Of a stretch of 64,000 nt of DNA, positions 45,351 to 54,653 are shown in pieces; position 1 is the first letter of the stretch, and each line of letters begins with the position of its first letter. The DNA is taken from contig NZ_PNCI01000027.1 in the NCBI RefSeq assembly GCF_005887095.1, positions 1 to 64,000 of the forward strand. Reading direction: 5' to 3'. Both the position numbers and the translations under genes were made by a program. Origin of the DNA: Pseudoalteromonas rubra. GTDB lineage: Bacteria > Pseudomonadota > Gammaproteobacteria > Enterobacterales > Alteromonadaceae. Below the pieces are notes generated by a model. It was not told the DNA's origin, ran no database searches, and was given only the letters and a program-made list of their open reading frames with translations.

Positions 45351-45931
45351 AGTTCTGTTGCGCTGCAAAACCCTAGTGTCAGAGGGTAAGCTTCACCCTG
45401 TTCGTTAACATAAAACAACGCAGGAAAGCCAGAAACCCTTAAACGACGTGCTAAATCCAGATGCTGGTTGAGTTGGGCTTGGGTCTGAGCACAGCCCAGT
45501 ACTTCCTGAAATTTTGGCTTATCGAGCCCAATGGAGCCTGCGCACGCTATCAGTGTATCATCCAAAGAAGGGTTTTGTGCGAGCTGATAGTAGGCTCGCT
45601 GAATGGCTTTTGCCATGTCCATCGAACTGTTTTCCCGTATACATTGTGCAGCAATCACTGCTCGACAAGCCTGATAAGTTGCACGTATTGGGGTATTGAA
45701 CCGCCAAAAATCATGGTTAAATGACACCTTGGTTTTACTTTCAATCTGATGCCAGTACGATGAGATGGTTTCTCTCAATGCCTGCGCCATAGGCTGGTCA
45801 GTATCTGGTGCCAGCCCACCCATAATCCAATTTACCTGCGCTTGTGGGTATTTAGCCAGAAACAGTTCTAACTCAGGTTGGAACCCGTAACACCAGCCAC
45901 ACATGGGATCCATTACGTAGATAAATCGCAT
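45326..45931 (-). CDS. DsbA-family thioredoxin-like oxidoreductase
   Basis: A 201-residue protein without a signal peptide, so probably cytoplasmic, like FrnE and 2-hydroxychromene-isomerase-type DsbA relatives. Active-site motif C-G-W-C in YVMDPMCGWCYGFQPELELF at residues 10-14, cis-Pro region VSGFPALFYVNEQG near 175. The helical insert occupies about 60-150. The tail is shortened or altered by the 22-bp duplication. Confidence 0.85.
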   Translation of the reverse strand: MRFIYVMDPMCGWCYGFQPELELFLAKYPQAQVNWIMGGLAPDTDQPMAQALRETISSYWHQIESKTKVSFNHDFWRFNTPIRATYQACRAVIAAQCIRENSSMDMAKAIQRAYYQLAQNPSLDDTLIACAGSIGLDKPKFQEVLGCAQTQAQLNQHLDLARRLRVSGFPALFYVNEQGEAYPLTLGFCSATELEQRFGQL

Positions 45932-45983
45932 CGCTTTTTCACCATCCTTGATTAAAAAATTGCTTTAAAAAGCACCGCCACTG

Positions 45984-46487
45984 TTACTTAGCTTTTTCTG
46001 GTAACACATAGGGCTTATTGATGAACTGATACAGCTCAGCAACGGTTTCTTTGGTAAATACGAAAGAACCCTTCAAAAAATTATTGAGATACAACCGCTC
46101 TTCACCCTGCAAAACAAGTACATTCCCCGCAGAACCAAGATCGACCGTCAGTGTAAACTCCTTCTCTTCTTCAGGTTTTAAGTAATTTGAAAGTAGCTCT
46201 TTGAAAGTATCCAGGTTGGCAGGCTCAATGACCCAGTGTGGTGTGATCTGGTAGTTACCTACTATGTAGCTAGACGATTTCAGGCTAAGAGCAAATTTGC
46301 CCCCTTTTCTATCATATTTTCCTACTGCTACATTAGATAGCCTGACTTCACTGTCTTGCGACGTTTTATCTGATGGCTCTTCAATGATGATATTACTGAT
46401 AGATGTACGGTTATCGGGGTGAAGTGTTGTCTGGCATGCAGTGACAGCACCAAGCATAAGCAACACGGCGAGTATCTTAAATTTCAT
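45984..46487 (-). CDS. Outer-membrane lipoprotein, unknown
   Basis: A 167-residue protein with lipobox AVTAC at residues 14-18. The mature part is beta-strand-rich (FALSLKSSSYIVGNYQITPH, then EFTLTVDLGSAGNVLVLQ) and ends in a short helix. No family recognised. It lies alone between the DsbA-like gene and the EF-hand-like protein. Confidence 0.65.
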   Translation of the reverse strand: MKFKILAVLLMLGAVTACQTTLHPDNRTSISNIIIEEPSDKTSQDSEVRLSNVAVGKYDRKGGKFALSLKSSSYIVGNYQITPHWVIEPANLDTFKELLSNYLKPEEEKEFTLTVDLGSAGNVLVLQGEERLYLNNFLKGSFVFTKETVAELYQFINKPYVLPEKAK

Positions 46488-46679
46488 AATACAACCTAAA
46501 TAAATACAAAAACGACTGTGAGTTAGCCAATACGTGCTAACTGAGTACTAGGATTGTAAGAGAATCGCTGGGCTGATGGTGTGACACAAGTCAGTTAAGC
46601 CTACCCTCATACAATCGCCCGGTATTCTACACCAAACAATTGCATTTAGGGTAAGTACTTATATTAAATGTCTTTGGGT

Positions 46680-47678
46680 TTAAACCACATAATCAACCTG
46701 CTGGACGAGGCCTGGTTTTCCATTCTCATCGAGATAAAACCCCGACTTTCGAATCGCTCCCTGTAGCTGCCCATCTGATCTGATGTTCATTGGCGTATCT
46801 GCGTTTTGTAACGCAATTGCACCTATGCTGGCATCATTGAGTGACACTAATTCATCCTGTTCTTTGTTTTTGACCCAAACCTTTAGGCTGTCAAAGATAC
46901 TGTCATTTTCATCAATAAAGCCGTTTCCGTCGTCGTCATACTTGGCCAGATCGGCAAACCCATTGCCACTGAGCGCTCCAAACAGCTCCTTACCATCGTC
47001 GATTTGATTGTTTTGGTTGAGATCCAATGCCAGATAACCGTATCCCTTTTTCAGTTGCGCAAAGGTATCTGCGTCGCCGTCAGCATCTATATCAAAATCC
47101 ATACGCTCGCTGTCCAATTCTACGGCACGATTGGTGAAACTAATGATCAGAGGATCTTTCATATTGACGTTTTCAATGGTCCGTTCATAACTGGTATGTG
47201 ACTGCTCGAAGACAGACTTAAACGCGAAACTGATCTGCTCCCCGCTTTCAAGCCGAATTTGCCCATCGGCTTTGAAGACGTTTGACTGGCTCTCGTGAGC
47301 CAACCGCTCAACGATAACCTGTGTCGGCGCAGTTGGGCTGGCATTTGCCTGCTCTCCCGCCGACATAATCTCGGACATTTCAGCATGTGAAATATCTTTT
47401 CCCACCACAGCGTCATACCACTGAACGTCACTGCCTGAAAGTTTTTCAACCAGCAATTTCAGGATGTACATTCTGGCGCTGGTCTGCATATCCAGCTCTG
47501 TCGATGTACTGTCTACGTCCGCCACCTCCCCCTGTAAGGTCTGGTCCCCATTACCAGACTGGATAGGATTAACGTTCTCAGACGTTGGTGGGTCCGAAAT
47601 TTCAGTCCGCTTTTCATAAACATGGGCCTGCCCCTCATGCTTATTACTCATGTTAACTTGTGCATTTTCAATTTTCAT
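46680..47678 (-). CDS. EF-hand/dockerin-like calcium-binding protein, unknown
   Basis: A 332-residue protein without a signal peptide. The ATG at 47678 has a near-perfect GGAGGAG box. The N-terminal half is low-complexity, rich in Gln, Ser and Glu. The C-terminal half has calcium loops: MDFDIDADGDADTF, then LDLNQNNQIDDGKELF near residue 220 and YDDDGNGFIDENDSIF near 248. Its pattern matches the proteins found with hemagglutinin-like and RTX systems in Alteromonadales. Role unknown. Confidence 0.7.
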   Translation of the reverse strand: MKIENAQVNMSNKHEGQAHVYEKRTEISDPPTSENVNPIQSGNGDQTLQGEVADVDSTSTELDMQTSARMYILKLLVEKLSGSDVQWYDAVVGKDISHAEMSEIMSAGEQANASPTAPTQVIVERLAHESQSNVFKADGQIRLESGEQISFAFKSVFEQSHTSYERTIENVNMKDPLIISFTNRAVELDSERMDFDIDADGDADTFAQLKKGYGYLALDLNQNNQIDDGKELFGALSGNGFADLAKYDDDGNGFIDENDSIFDSLKVWVKNKEQDELVSLNDASIGAIALQNADTPMNIRSDGQLQGAIRKSGFYLDENGKPGLVQQVDYVV

Positions 47679-47764
47679 AGCTCCTCCGCTCCCATCCATG
47701 TAGTTTGGTATCGGCCAGGCCGAACAAACTTTGAGCGAATTCTGCGAGTTTTTGCACAATTTGT

Positions 47765-48655
47765 TTATGGCAGCGAACGACCACGTATACAGGGTAATAC
47801 CTCAGCAGTTTCGGTATCCAGCATCTCCAATACTCGATTAAAATCATGTGTTGGTTGCCATTGCAGTTGTTGCCGTACGGCCGAAGAGTCATATACCCGG
47901 TCAAGAGACTTGGGCAAAGACCAGTTACGTTGCTTAAATGCCGACACCAGGTCAGGGCATTTTTCAGCGATGACTGCCGGTGCATCTTGGTATAAACGCT
48001 CACAATCGGCGCGGTTAAAAGGTGTGGCGCCGGATATGATAAAACGCCTGAAGCCCGTCAACCTTTTTTGTATGGCACACAGATGTGCCGTCGCCACATC
48101 TCTTGCGTCAATGCCACGTGTCAGCCTGTAGATTGCCATCAGATCTGCAGGCTCAGGAAAACAGCGCGACATTTGTAACACCGTTACCGGCAAACTATGC
48201 TCTGTCGAAATAGTGTGTAATGCTTGCTCTGCCAATATCTTACTTCGATGATAAGCCGACTTTGGCTGAGGTACGGTGTGCTCGGTGATCCAGCCAGCTC
48301 GCCCTGAAGGTGTAGAAGCATGACCGTACAAGGCCGTCGTGCTGGTAAAAACAAAGTGCTTAACCCCCGCCTGAACTCCAGCCAAAGCGAGTTGTTTTGT
48401 CGCTTCTACATTGACGAACTGAAACATATCTTCATCAACCAGCCCTACATGAGGAGCATGTAGAGCTGCGGTATGGACAACCACATCAATGCCCTCAACC
48501 GCCTCGTTTAACAAATCGCTATCGCGAATGTCCCCAACAAAGTCAGCCGTTGAACAAGGTGTTTTATCTAAGCCAACCACCTCGTATTCACGCATCAGCT
48601 TAATATAAATTGCCCGCCCAACTCTACCTGCCGAGCCCGTTACCAATACCTTCAC
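47765..48655 (-). CDS. NAD-dependent epimerase/dehydratase
   Basis: A 296-residue extended SDR. Rossmann motif TGSAGRVGRAIY near residues 6-17 (T-G-x-x-G-x-x-G), acidic NAD contact in VGLDKTP, strand VVHTAALHAPHVG near 60, and Y-x-x-x-K in AYHRSKILAEQAL near 135. The GTG at 48655 follows AAGG. The substrate is likely a nucleotide sugar or similar; it is not assigned. Confidence 0.85.
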   Translation of the reverse strand: MKVLVTGSAGRVGRAIYIKLMREYEVVGLDKTPCSTADFVGDIRDSDLLNEAVEGIDVVVHTAALHAPHVGLVDEDMFQFVNVEATKQLALAGVQAGVKHFVFTSTTALYGHASTPSGRAGWITEHTVPQPKSAYHRSKILAEQALHTISTEHSLPVTVLQMSRCFPEPADLMAIYRLTRGIDARDVATAHLCAIQKRLTGFRRFIISGATPFNRADCERLYQDAPAVIAEKCPDLVSAFKQRNWSLPKSLDRVYDSSAVRQQLQWQPTHDFNRVLEMLDTETAEVLPCIRGRSLP

Positions 48656-48666
48656 TGTCTTTTACC

Positions 48667-48840
48667 TTATCCTCGCAACGACTGCAGCCAGTCTGTCACT
48701 TTGTCAGCGCAGGCCTCAACCGGCAGAGCCTGTGTAATACTCAAATCGCAGTTGCACCGGGCCATGCTGACCGTGTCTGCATAAATTTCTTTTAAATGAT
48801 CCTGTACTCGTAAAATACCAATTAATTGTTTTACAAAGGA
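48667..48840 (-). pseudogene. Possible gene fragment (kinase-like C-terminus)
   Basis: A frame without a convincing start reads LIGILRVQDHLKEIYADTVS, then MARCNCDLSITQALPVEA, ending DWLQSLRG, with the stop at 48667-48669. The Y-A-D-T...C-D-x-S-I pattern suggests the end of a nucleotide-kinase-like protein, but the identity is uncertain. It lies between the serine hydrolase terminator and the epimerase start. Confidence 0.3.
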
Positions 48841-48866
48841 GAATAGCCCTTTGACAGGTATTCTCC
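48830..48866 (-). terminator. Hairpin after the serine hydrolase gene
   Basis: Arms GGAGAATA / TATTCTCC around a 13-base loop, 9 bases past the stop. The T-run is short (TTTGTAAAAC), so it is a modest terminator. Confidence 0.5.
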
Positions 48867-48874
48867 ATTTGCTG

Positions 48875-50071
48875 CTACATAAAGGCAGGTAACACCCGTT
48901 CTGCCATTAATTGCAGTGTGCTGTTTTCCCTTCGATTGGCAGTCACCACAACAACTAGGCCAAGTTCTTCGACCAAAATAATATACTGACCACCACCCCC
49001 TTGGGCAGACACACTATAGAAACGTTTCTCACCTGATTGAAGCTCAGCGTTCCACCAGTAATATCCATAGCCCTGTTTAGATACATCTTTACCGCCCCCA
49101 AACATGTCTTCATCCCCAGTATAGAGTTGAGGGCTGATTGCTTTTGTGATGTAACCTTGCGGGATCAACTGTTCACCCTGCCACATACCTTTGTTGCTGG
49201 CCAACGTGCCCCACTTGAGCATATCACGGGATGTCATGTTGACTCGCCAGCCAGCTTCAGGAAGGCCGTTATCAGCTGTTTGCCAACGATATTGTTCGAT
49301 CCCCAGCTTATCAAGTAGCTCCTGCTTGATAAACGCTTCTGCTGTCCCGGGCACCACGGCATCAATCACATGCATGATCAGCATCGGGTCATCCTGATAT
49401 TTAAATGTCTGCGTTTGTGCACTGATGGGAGCACTGCGCTCCAGCAACGCCTGAGCATGTTGCTGACCTTTAAGCTGTTCAGATATTTGTTCCAATCCTT
49501 TCTTTTGCTCGTCACTCAGTCGAATACCTGAGCGCATGGTCAGGGCCAGATTGAGCGTGATTTTATCACTGCCTGTTGTCAGCTTGCTGGTATCCAGACC
49601 CTTTAAAAAACTCACCACAGGTTTGTCCAGATCTGCCATGCTCAGATAACCCAGCTGAATGGCCCTGCCAAGTGCCATGCTGGTGTACACTTTGGTTGCA
49701 GATGCCTGATAATGTGGCAGGTTGATGCGGCCACGGGAATAATAGGACTCAAACACCAGCTTGCCTTTGTGGGCGATAAGTAGGCTGTCAAATTGCCCAT
49801 GCATGTTGTTTTCTATTTCTTGTGCCAATTTTACTAGCAGCGCCCTGTTACCACCATCAACTCCGGTCGTTCCGACAGCCAAACCGTCGTTTTTTCGCTG
49901 TGGCGCTGTATCAATAAATGCGCTTTTGAGCTCTGTAACATCCCGGTACCCTCCCTCTAATTCAGCCTGCGTAGCCTCAATGGGCTGAGTACACTTTGCC
50001 ATTATTAACTGACTAAAACTGCCCATGAGTAGGGTTACCACTAAGCTCGTTACTATCTTTTGTTTGATCAT
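48875..50071 (-). CDS. Exported serine hydrolase, beta-lactamase fold
   Basis: A 398-residue protein with a signal peptide (FSQLIMAKC; a lipobox is possible). The S-x-x-K catalytic motif is S-A-T-K in ASATKVYTSMALG near residue 128. The tyrosine-motif region lies around KYQDDPM. A G-G-G motif near the C-terminus (SAQGGGGQYIILV) replaces the usual K-T-G. This is the class C/esterase EstB-like group, probably an esterase or peptidase; substrate unknown. Confidence 0.82.
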   Translation of the reverse strand: MIKQKIVTSLVVTLLMGSFSQLIMAKCTQPIEATQAELEGGYRDVTELKSAFIDTAPQRKNDGLAVGTTGVDGGNRALLVKLAQEIENNMHGQFDSLLIAHKGKLVFESYYSRGRINLPHYQASATKVYTSMALGRAIQLGYLSMADLDKPVVSFLKGLDTSKLTTGSDKITLNLALTMRSGIRLSDEQKKGLEQISEQLKGQQHAQALLERSAPISAQTQTFKYQDDPMLIMHVIDAVVPGTAEAFIKQELLDKLGIEQYRWQTADNGLPEAGWRVNMTSRDMLKWGTLASNKGMWQGEQLIPQGYITKAISPQLYTGDEDMFGGGKDVSKQGYGYYWWNAELQSGEKRFYSVSAQGGGGQYIILVEELGLVVVVTANRRENSTLQLMAERVLPAFM

Positions 50072-50371
50072 GTTAGCTCTCCTTTTTGTACAAGCGGTAA
50101 CCTAGCTAAAGCAGCTCCTCTGTGCCTGACTTTTGGATGATTTCTATATGACTTTAAGGTATTGAGAAAATATATTATTTAAATTCAGTGCATTATAGAA
50201 AACAATAGTGCTTAGCGATAACAGTACAATGCTGTGTTGACTTTGCAGGAGCTTCATAAGCGACTTTGTTAATATCAAAAAATGAGACTGACAACCGAGG
50301 CGATCTTCTCTACGTTGCCGGACTGACGTTTTTTGACTAGACTCCCAGTATCATCATTCATTTACCGCAAT

Positions 50372-51151
50372 ATGCTACGTATCACACTTTTTTGTCTGTT
50401 CTTGTTTCCGCTGGCGGTATTATCAAACAGCGACAGGCTGGTCCTGATTGCTGGAGACAACTGGTGCCCAGTGAACTGTGGAGAGAATGATAAAGACAAA
50501 GGGTTTATGATTGATGTTGCCACCGAAGCACTGGCAATCTCCGGGTATGAGGTGCGGTACATTGAAATGCCTTGGCTCAGAGCCATTCATCAGGCCCGTG
50601 AAGGGAAAATTCATGCTATCGTGGGCGCGTTCAAAGATGACGCGCCAGACTTTTATTTTCCAAAAGTCCCTATTCTCAAACTCAGCCCAAATACCTTATT
50701 CACCCTGGCAGAGAACACCTGGGCATTCAACAACCAACACTCCCTCAACAAAGTGCGCCTTGGTGTTGTGCAAGGCTACGACTACGGTCACTTGCTAAAT
50801 GCCTATATAAAATCTCACCGCACGTCTCCCAATAGCTACATTACACAAATATCCGGAGACAATGTTGTTAAACGCAGCCTGCTACTGCTAACCAGTAAGC
50901 GTATTGATGTCTATGTGGATGCCGGTCCGGTAGTCTGGTTTCAGGCTAAAAGAATGGGGATCATTGACCAAATCAAGTCCGTTGGATCAGTCAGTCCCCT
51001 GGAGAGCGCTTATATTGCCTTTTCTCCCAAACTGACGAGTAGCGAAAAACTTTCACTGGCGCTTGACCTGGGTGTGCTCAGGTTACAACTGGATGGTCGG
51101 CTTGCAGTGATAGCCAAAAAGTATGGCCTGCAGGAAAAACACTATCGATAA
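50372..51151 (+). CDS. Periplasmic solute-binding protein, family 3 type
   Basis: A 259-residue exported binding protein. Signal peptide about 1-19. Features: LIAGDNWCPVNCGENDKDKG at the mature N-terminus with a C-P-V-N-C pair, then EMPWLRAIHQAREG and VRLGVVQGYDYGHLL. It is a distant paralog of the gene at 17150-17872 (shared E-x-M-P-W-x-R-A). No transport genes lie next to it. The ATG at 50372 is the second in-frame codon; its RBS is weak. Confidence 0.75.
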   Translation: MLRITLFCLFLFPLAVLSNSDRLVLIAGDNWCPVNCGENDKDKGFMIDVATEALAISGYEVRYIEMPWLRAIHQAREGKIHAIVGAFKDDAPDFYFPKVPILKLSPNTLFTLAENTWAFNNQHSLNKVRLGVVQGYDYGHLLNAYIKSHRTSPNSYITQISGDNVVKRSLLLLTSKRIDVYVDAGPVVWFQAKRMGIIDQIKSVGSVSPLESAYIAFSPKLTSSEKLSLALDLGVLRLQLDGRLAVIAKKYGLQEKHYR

Positions 51152-51226
51152 ACCCGTAATACATTCATTGTCCTGTTTTATCGCACCAGAGATAAATACC
51201 GTCATATTCCTGCACTTTTATCCTTT

Positions 51227-52081
51227 TTAAATGTTCTCCGGGCAGGCTGGTTGTTCAGCAATAGCCTGTGCCGCATGTTGAGCCAGCTCTCCTTGCAGTT
51301 CGGGTGACACCCCGGCCACAATGCTGGTAGACCCTTTATCTACGGATTGTCCGGTGATGATTTGCGTGAATACCAGAGAGCTTAACAGGATACCCAAGGA
51401 GTCAGCATGATTGCCATCTGCAGCATGTAGTGTTAGTTCTGGCCTGCTGGCAATCGTGCCGTACCAGGCCTTTGCAATGGGTGCCAGACAACTTGGCTCT
51501 GCGGCAGCGATAGACTTGTGAATACCATGAACATAGCCGCCTTCCACAGTATTCCCCCTTTGTGGGTGCTCCGGAAACAAAATGGGCGTAGCGCCATGTG
51601 TTTTGGCCATTGCTACCCATTGCCTGGTTGCCTCTGTAGAATAATACTTAGACATAGACTGAGAGTATTTCTGACCCTGAATTATCAAATGTGTCCAGGG
51701 TGTATCAGGTTGCGTAAAGCGCTTAACTACTTCATAGTCGCCAATCAAATTGTCAGTAAAGCCAAACCCCAACACTTCAACATTGACGGTTTTATCAGGC
51801 GACATAGTTTCAATCGCGTGCTTAAGAGTTGGGGCAAGGCCACTGGAGTGGCTATTACCCACCATAGCAATTTGATAATGTTCTACATCAGAGTTGACTA
51901 CCAAAGAAGCGGGCTTGATGTAATTTTTGACTAAATCGGCTGCCCCTTCTCGTGGTTGATTCTGCTCTGAGCTGTTTTGATTATCCACATCAGACGCACC
52001 ATCTCCCCCACTGCCTCCGCATGCCCCAAGCAGTAGAGTGGGCAATAACGAAAGACAAAGCAATCCAGTATACTTGTTCAT
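51227..52081 (-). CDS. SGNH-type hydrolase lipoprotein
   Basis: A 284-residue lipoprotein (lipobox LLGAC at residues 17-21, then a Gly/Ser/Asn linker). Block I is MVGNSHSSGLAP near residue 74 (N-S-H-S in place of G-D-S-L), and the late Asp-His dyad is in ADGNHADSLG near 222. An unusual SGNH variant; substrate unknown. Confidence 0.65.
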   Translation of the reverse strand: MNKYTGLLCLSLLPTLLLGACGGSGGDGASDVDNQNSSEQNQPREGAADLVKNYIKPASLVVNSDVEHYQIAMVGNSHSSGLAPTLKHAIETMSPDKTVNVEVLGFGFTDNLIGDYEVVKRFTQPDTPWTHLIIQGQKYSQSMSKYYSTEATRQWVAMAKTHGATPILFPEHPQRGNTVEGGYVHGIHKSIAAAEPSCLAPIAKAWYGTIASRPELTLHAADGNHADSLGILLSSLVFTQIITGQSVDKGSTSIVAGVSPELQGELAQHAAQAIAEQPACPENI

Positions 52082-52369
52082 TTTTATGCACTTTCCTTTT
52101 GTTATACTGGCTACATAATGCCCACAAGCTCAACCACCCGTCAACGCAATATTAATTTATAATCATCATTTCATTAATATTAATACTGGATATCAATATC
52201 GTTAAGTATTTTTCCACCTGGCAAAGCGCAAAAAACAATGTCGGAAAACACTGTTATAAGGGAGGTACCAAGCGATCTGCATTCGCAAATCAGCTTGGCA
52301 ATTAGATCACTCATACAAGGCATTGGATACTGTTACATTCGACGTTTCATTATGCCTCCTGATATCATT

Positions 52370-53248
52370 TTACCTGTCATACTCAGACAACCTATCCTGA
52401 ATACCCGCACTCAGCGCATCCATGCATACCTGGACAGCCATAGGTGTATGCTTGGAAAAGGGAGTGAGCAAGTAAACCGAATTTTCGGACAGACTGGCCT
52501 GTGGCAGGAGCACAGTGACATCCTTCAAAAAGTGCTTTAAATAAAAGTCCGGAACTAAGCCTATTCCTGCCCCAGCCCGGATTAGTGAAACGGTACTATG
52601 AAATGCATTTGTGATGCAACTAACCTTAGGAGTTAGCGTCTTTTCTTCACCATTTTCCGTTATAAATTGATGCGTTATCAGCGCGCCTTCCCAGGCATTT
52701 GCAATATAAGGAGCCTGCGTCAGTTTCTCTTTTGAAAAACGTGCATGTCCGCATAGTACATCGCGAAAGCGACCCAGCCTTTTTTGCTTGAGTGTGCTGT
52801 CTTTAGACGTACCAATACGGACTGCAATATCTATGTTGTGCGCCATCATATCGAGGTGCTGATCATCACAAGTTAGCTTGACTAGCACACCTGGGTACTG
52901 TTGCATCAATTCACCAATAATCGGAGTGAGCAGGCTTTCTATCAGTGCATTCGGCGCTGTAATATGTACGCTTCCCTCAGGTTCAACCTGTTGGGCCTGA
53001 ATATCTTCCCAGGCCGCTTCGGCTATCTGATTGAGTGATTTACACGCCTCATAAAAGCGCTTGCCCGGCTCAGTCAGAAACTGTCGACGAGTTGTGCGTT
53101 TGATCAACACCACCCCCAACTCCTGCTCAAGCACTTTTAAATGCTGACTGATCACTGATTTTGACAAACCTAGTTTTTCTGCTGCGCCGGACAGGGAACC
53201 GGCTTCGACGACGTGGGCAAACAACGACATTTTTCCAAGTTGGCGCAT
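52370..53248 (-). CDS. LysR-family transcriptional regulator
   Basis: A 292-residue regulator. The HTH is MRQLGKMSLFAHVVEAGSLS, then AAEKLGLSKSVISQHLKVLE; the effector domain starts near SVHITAPNALIESLLTPIIG. It lies divergently 107 bases from the SnoaL-like gene and probably regulates it. Confidence 0.9.
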   Translation of the reverse strand: MRQLGKMSLFAHVVEAGSLSGAAEKLGLSKSVISQHLKVLEQELGVVLIKRTTRRQFLTEPGKRFYEACKSLNQIAEAAWEDIQAQQVEPEGSVHITAPNALIESLLTPIIGELMQQYPGVLVKLTCDDQHLDMMAHNIDIAVRIGTSKDSTLKQKRLGRFRDVLCGHARFSKEKLTQAPYIANAWEGALITHQFITENGEEKTLTPKVSCITNAFHSTVSLIRAGAGIGLVPDFYLKHFLKDVTVLLPQASLSENSVYLLTPFSKHTPMAVQVCMDALSAGIQDRLSEYDR

Positions 53249-53355
53249 ATTGATTGTATGGAATAACTAAACAGTGTTTTCTATTATCTTTGTTTTTCAG
53301 AACAATTAAAACCACTATTCTAATCTCACTGAAACAAAACAAACGGAGTCTCTCG

Positions 53356-53730
53356 ATGACAGACCAACAAGAACTGGCTTTATGTCAGGCTGGTATTCAA
53401 GCCTGGCAGGATGCATTTAACCGACAAAATGCCGCTGGCTGCGCTGCACAATATGCATCAACTTGTACTATGCAGGCGCGCCCTGTAGGCATGTTTACAG
53501 GAACTGATGATATAAGAGCATTTTGGCAGGACATTATCGACCAGGGGTTCAGTGATGTAGTCTATTTCGACGTCGTATGGGAAAAGCACCCAAAAGCAGG
53601 TTACTTACTCAGTGCAAACTGGACGATGAACAAAGCCTTTGGCAAGATCCACGCTGAACATTGGGTGGTTGAGCAAGACGGCAGAGCTCGTCTGCAAAGT
53701 GATGATTTTGAGATCCTGGGCGAGCGTTAA
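53356..53730 (+). CDS. SnoaL-like/NTF2-fold protein
   Basis: A 124-residue protein starting MTDQQELALCQAGIQAWQDA behind GGAG. The NTF2-like cone pattern includes WQDAFNRQNAAGCAAQYA, then GTDDIRAFWQDIIDQG and WVVEQDGRARLQSDDFEIL. Isomerase, hydrolase or unknown activity is possible; the substrate is unassigned. Divergent from a LysR gene. Confidence 0.75.
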   Translation: MTDQQELALCQAGIQAWQDAFNRQNAAGCAAQYASTCTMQARPVGMFTGTDDIRAFWQDIIDQGFSDVVYFDVVWEKHPKAGYLLSANWTMNKAFGKIHAEHWVVEQDGRARLQSDDFEILGER

Positions 53731-53753
53731 GCCACCCAGGAAACTGCGCAAAG

Positions 53754-54140
53754 CTAAGCAAGCTCAGCTTGTGGTGCTTCTTTTGGGTTAGGGCCGTATT
53801 CGTTTTCACCCGGCTTACTGTCCATCACATTAAATACAAGCAGTACCAGAGGGCCGACTAAAGGCACAAATGTTAACAGCAACCACCAACCACTGCGGCC
53901 AATATCGTGCAAACGGCGTACACCGACTGCAATACTTGGAATGATAACGGCAAGTGCATACAAGCCACTTACAAGACCAACACCCGCTTCCTCAGAGTAC
54001 AATCCCAGCATCATATCAATCAAACCCAGCACAATCATGACGATGAGATTGCATAGCATAAACAGCCAATACTCTTTGCGTCTAGCTCGACCCTTGAATT
54101 CCGTATAGTTTTTTAAAACAGATAAATAACTGTCGATCAT
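53754..54140 (-). CDS. DUF805 membrane protein
   Basis: A 128-residue protein with the family start LSVLKNYTEFKGRARRKEYW, three to four hydrophobic helices and the motif GVRRLHDIGRSGWWLLL near residue 80. The tail ends in Gly/Pro/Glu-rich residues (EYGPNPKEAPQAE). Function unknown. Confidence 0.88.
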   Translation of the reverse strand: MIDSYLSVLKNYTEFKGRARRKEYWLFMLCNLIVMIVLGLIDMMLGLYSEEAGVGLVSGLYALAVIIPSIAVGVRRLHDIGRSGWWLLLTFVPLVGPLVLLVFNVMDSKPGENEYGPNPKEAPQAELA

Positions 54141-54653
54141 TCTTACTTCTCCTTATTTTTCCTATTTAACTTGCTGCAATCTGAAGATTGCGGCAAACAA
54201 AGCGTAAATGGCATTAAATACTTTCTTACCAAAGGCCATTCTATTGGCCGTTTACTTCAGCACGGCGTCAGCGACTTAACTAATAGAGAACCGAGGGTGC
54301 CCAAAGCACACTCAATACATAGGCTAATCCAATCTTGACAGTATTATATTACTGCTCAGACTTGAGCTCCCTATTAGTTGCCATAAAGTATAGAGAAAAA
54401 CGGTTAAAAATCTTCCCGATATTGCAAACGGTTAACTTTGAGACGCAGGCAAACCCATAATGAGTTCATACCACAGCGATAAGATAAGGCAAAGGTATTA
54501 CACAAAGGAAAAAACGCGGTACATTCAGGGTGTACCGCGTTTTATCAGTTAAAGACTAATGCTTGACACTAGGTTTGGTTAATAATGGTTCTCTACTTAA
54601 TATGCAATGAAAACCATACACTTAGGTTTAAGAACCTGCTATCTCAGACTCAG
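54141..54653. other. Intergenic region with terminator hairpin
   Basis: About 510 bases without a gene. The only clear structure is the hairpin at 54509-54544. The left end probably holds the promoter of the leftward DUF805 gene. Confidence 0.45.
54509..54544 (-). terminator. Terminator hairpin, AACGCGGTA type
   Basis: Arms AACGCGGTACA / TGTACCGCGTT with a 9-base loop; read leftward it is followed by a T-run. Its outer stem sequence is the same as that of the hairpin at 56239-56274. Confidence 0.75.

Noticed and set aside
48667..48840. Intact small gene before the epimerase
   Set aside because: The frame has no start codon with RBS and passes through the terminator hairpin; treated as a fragment only.
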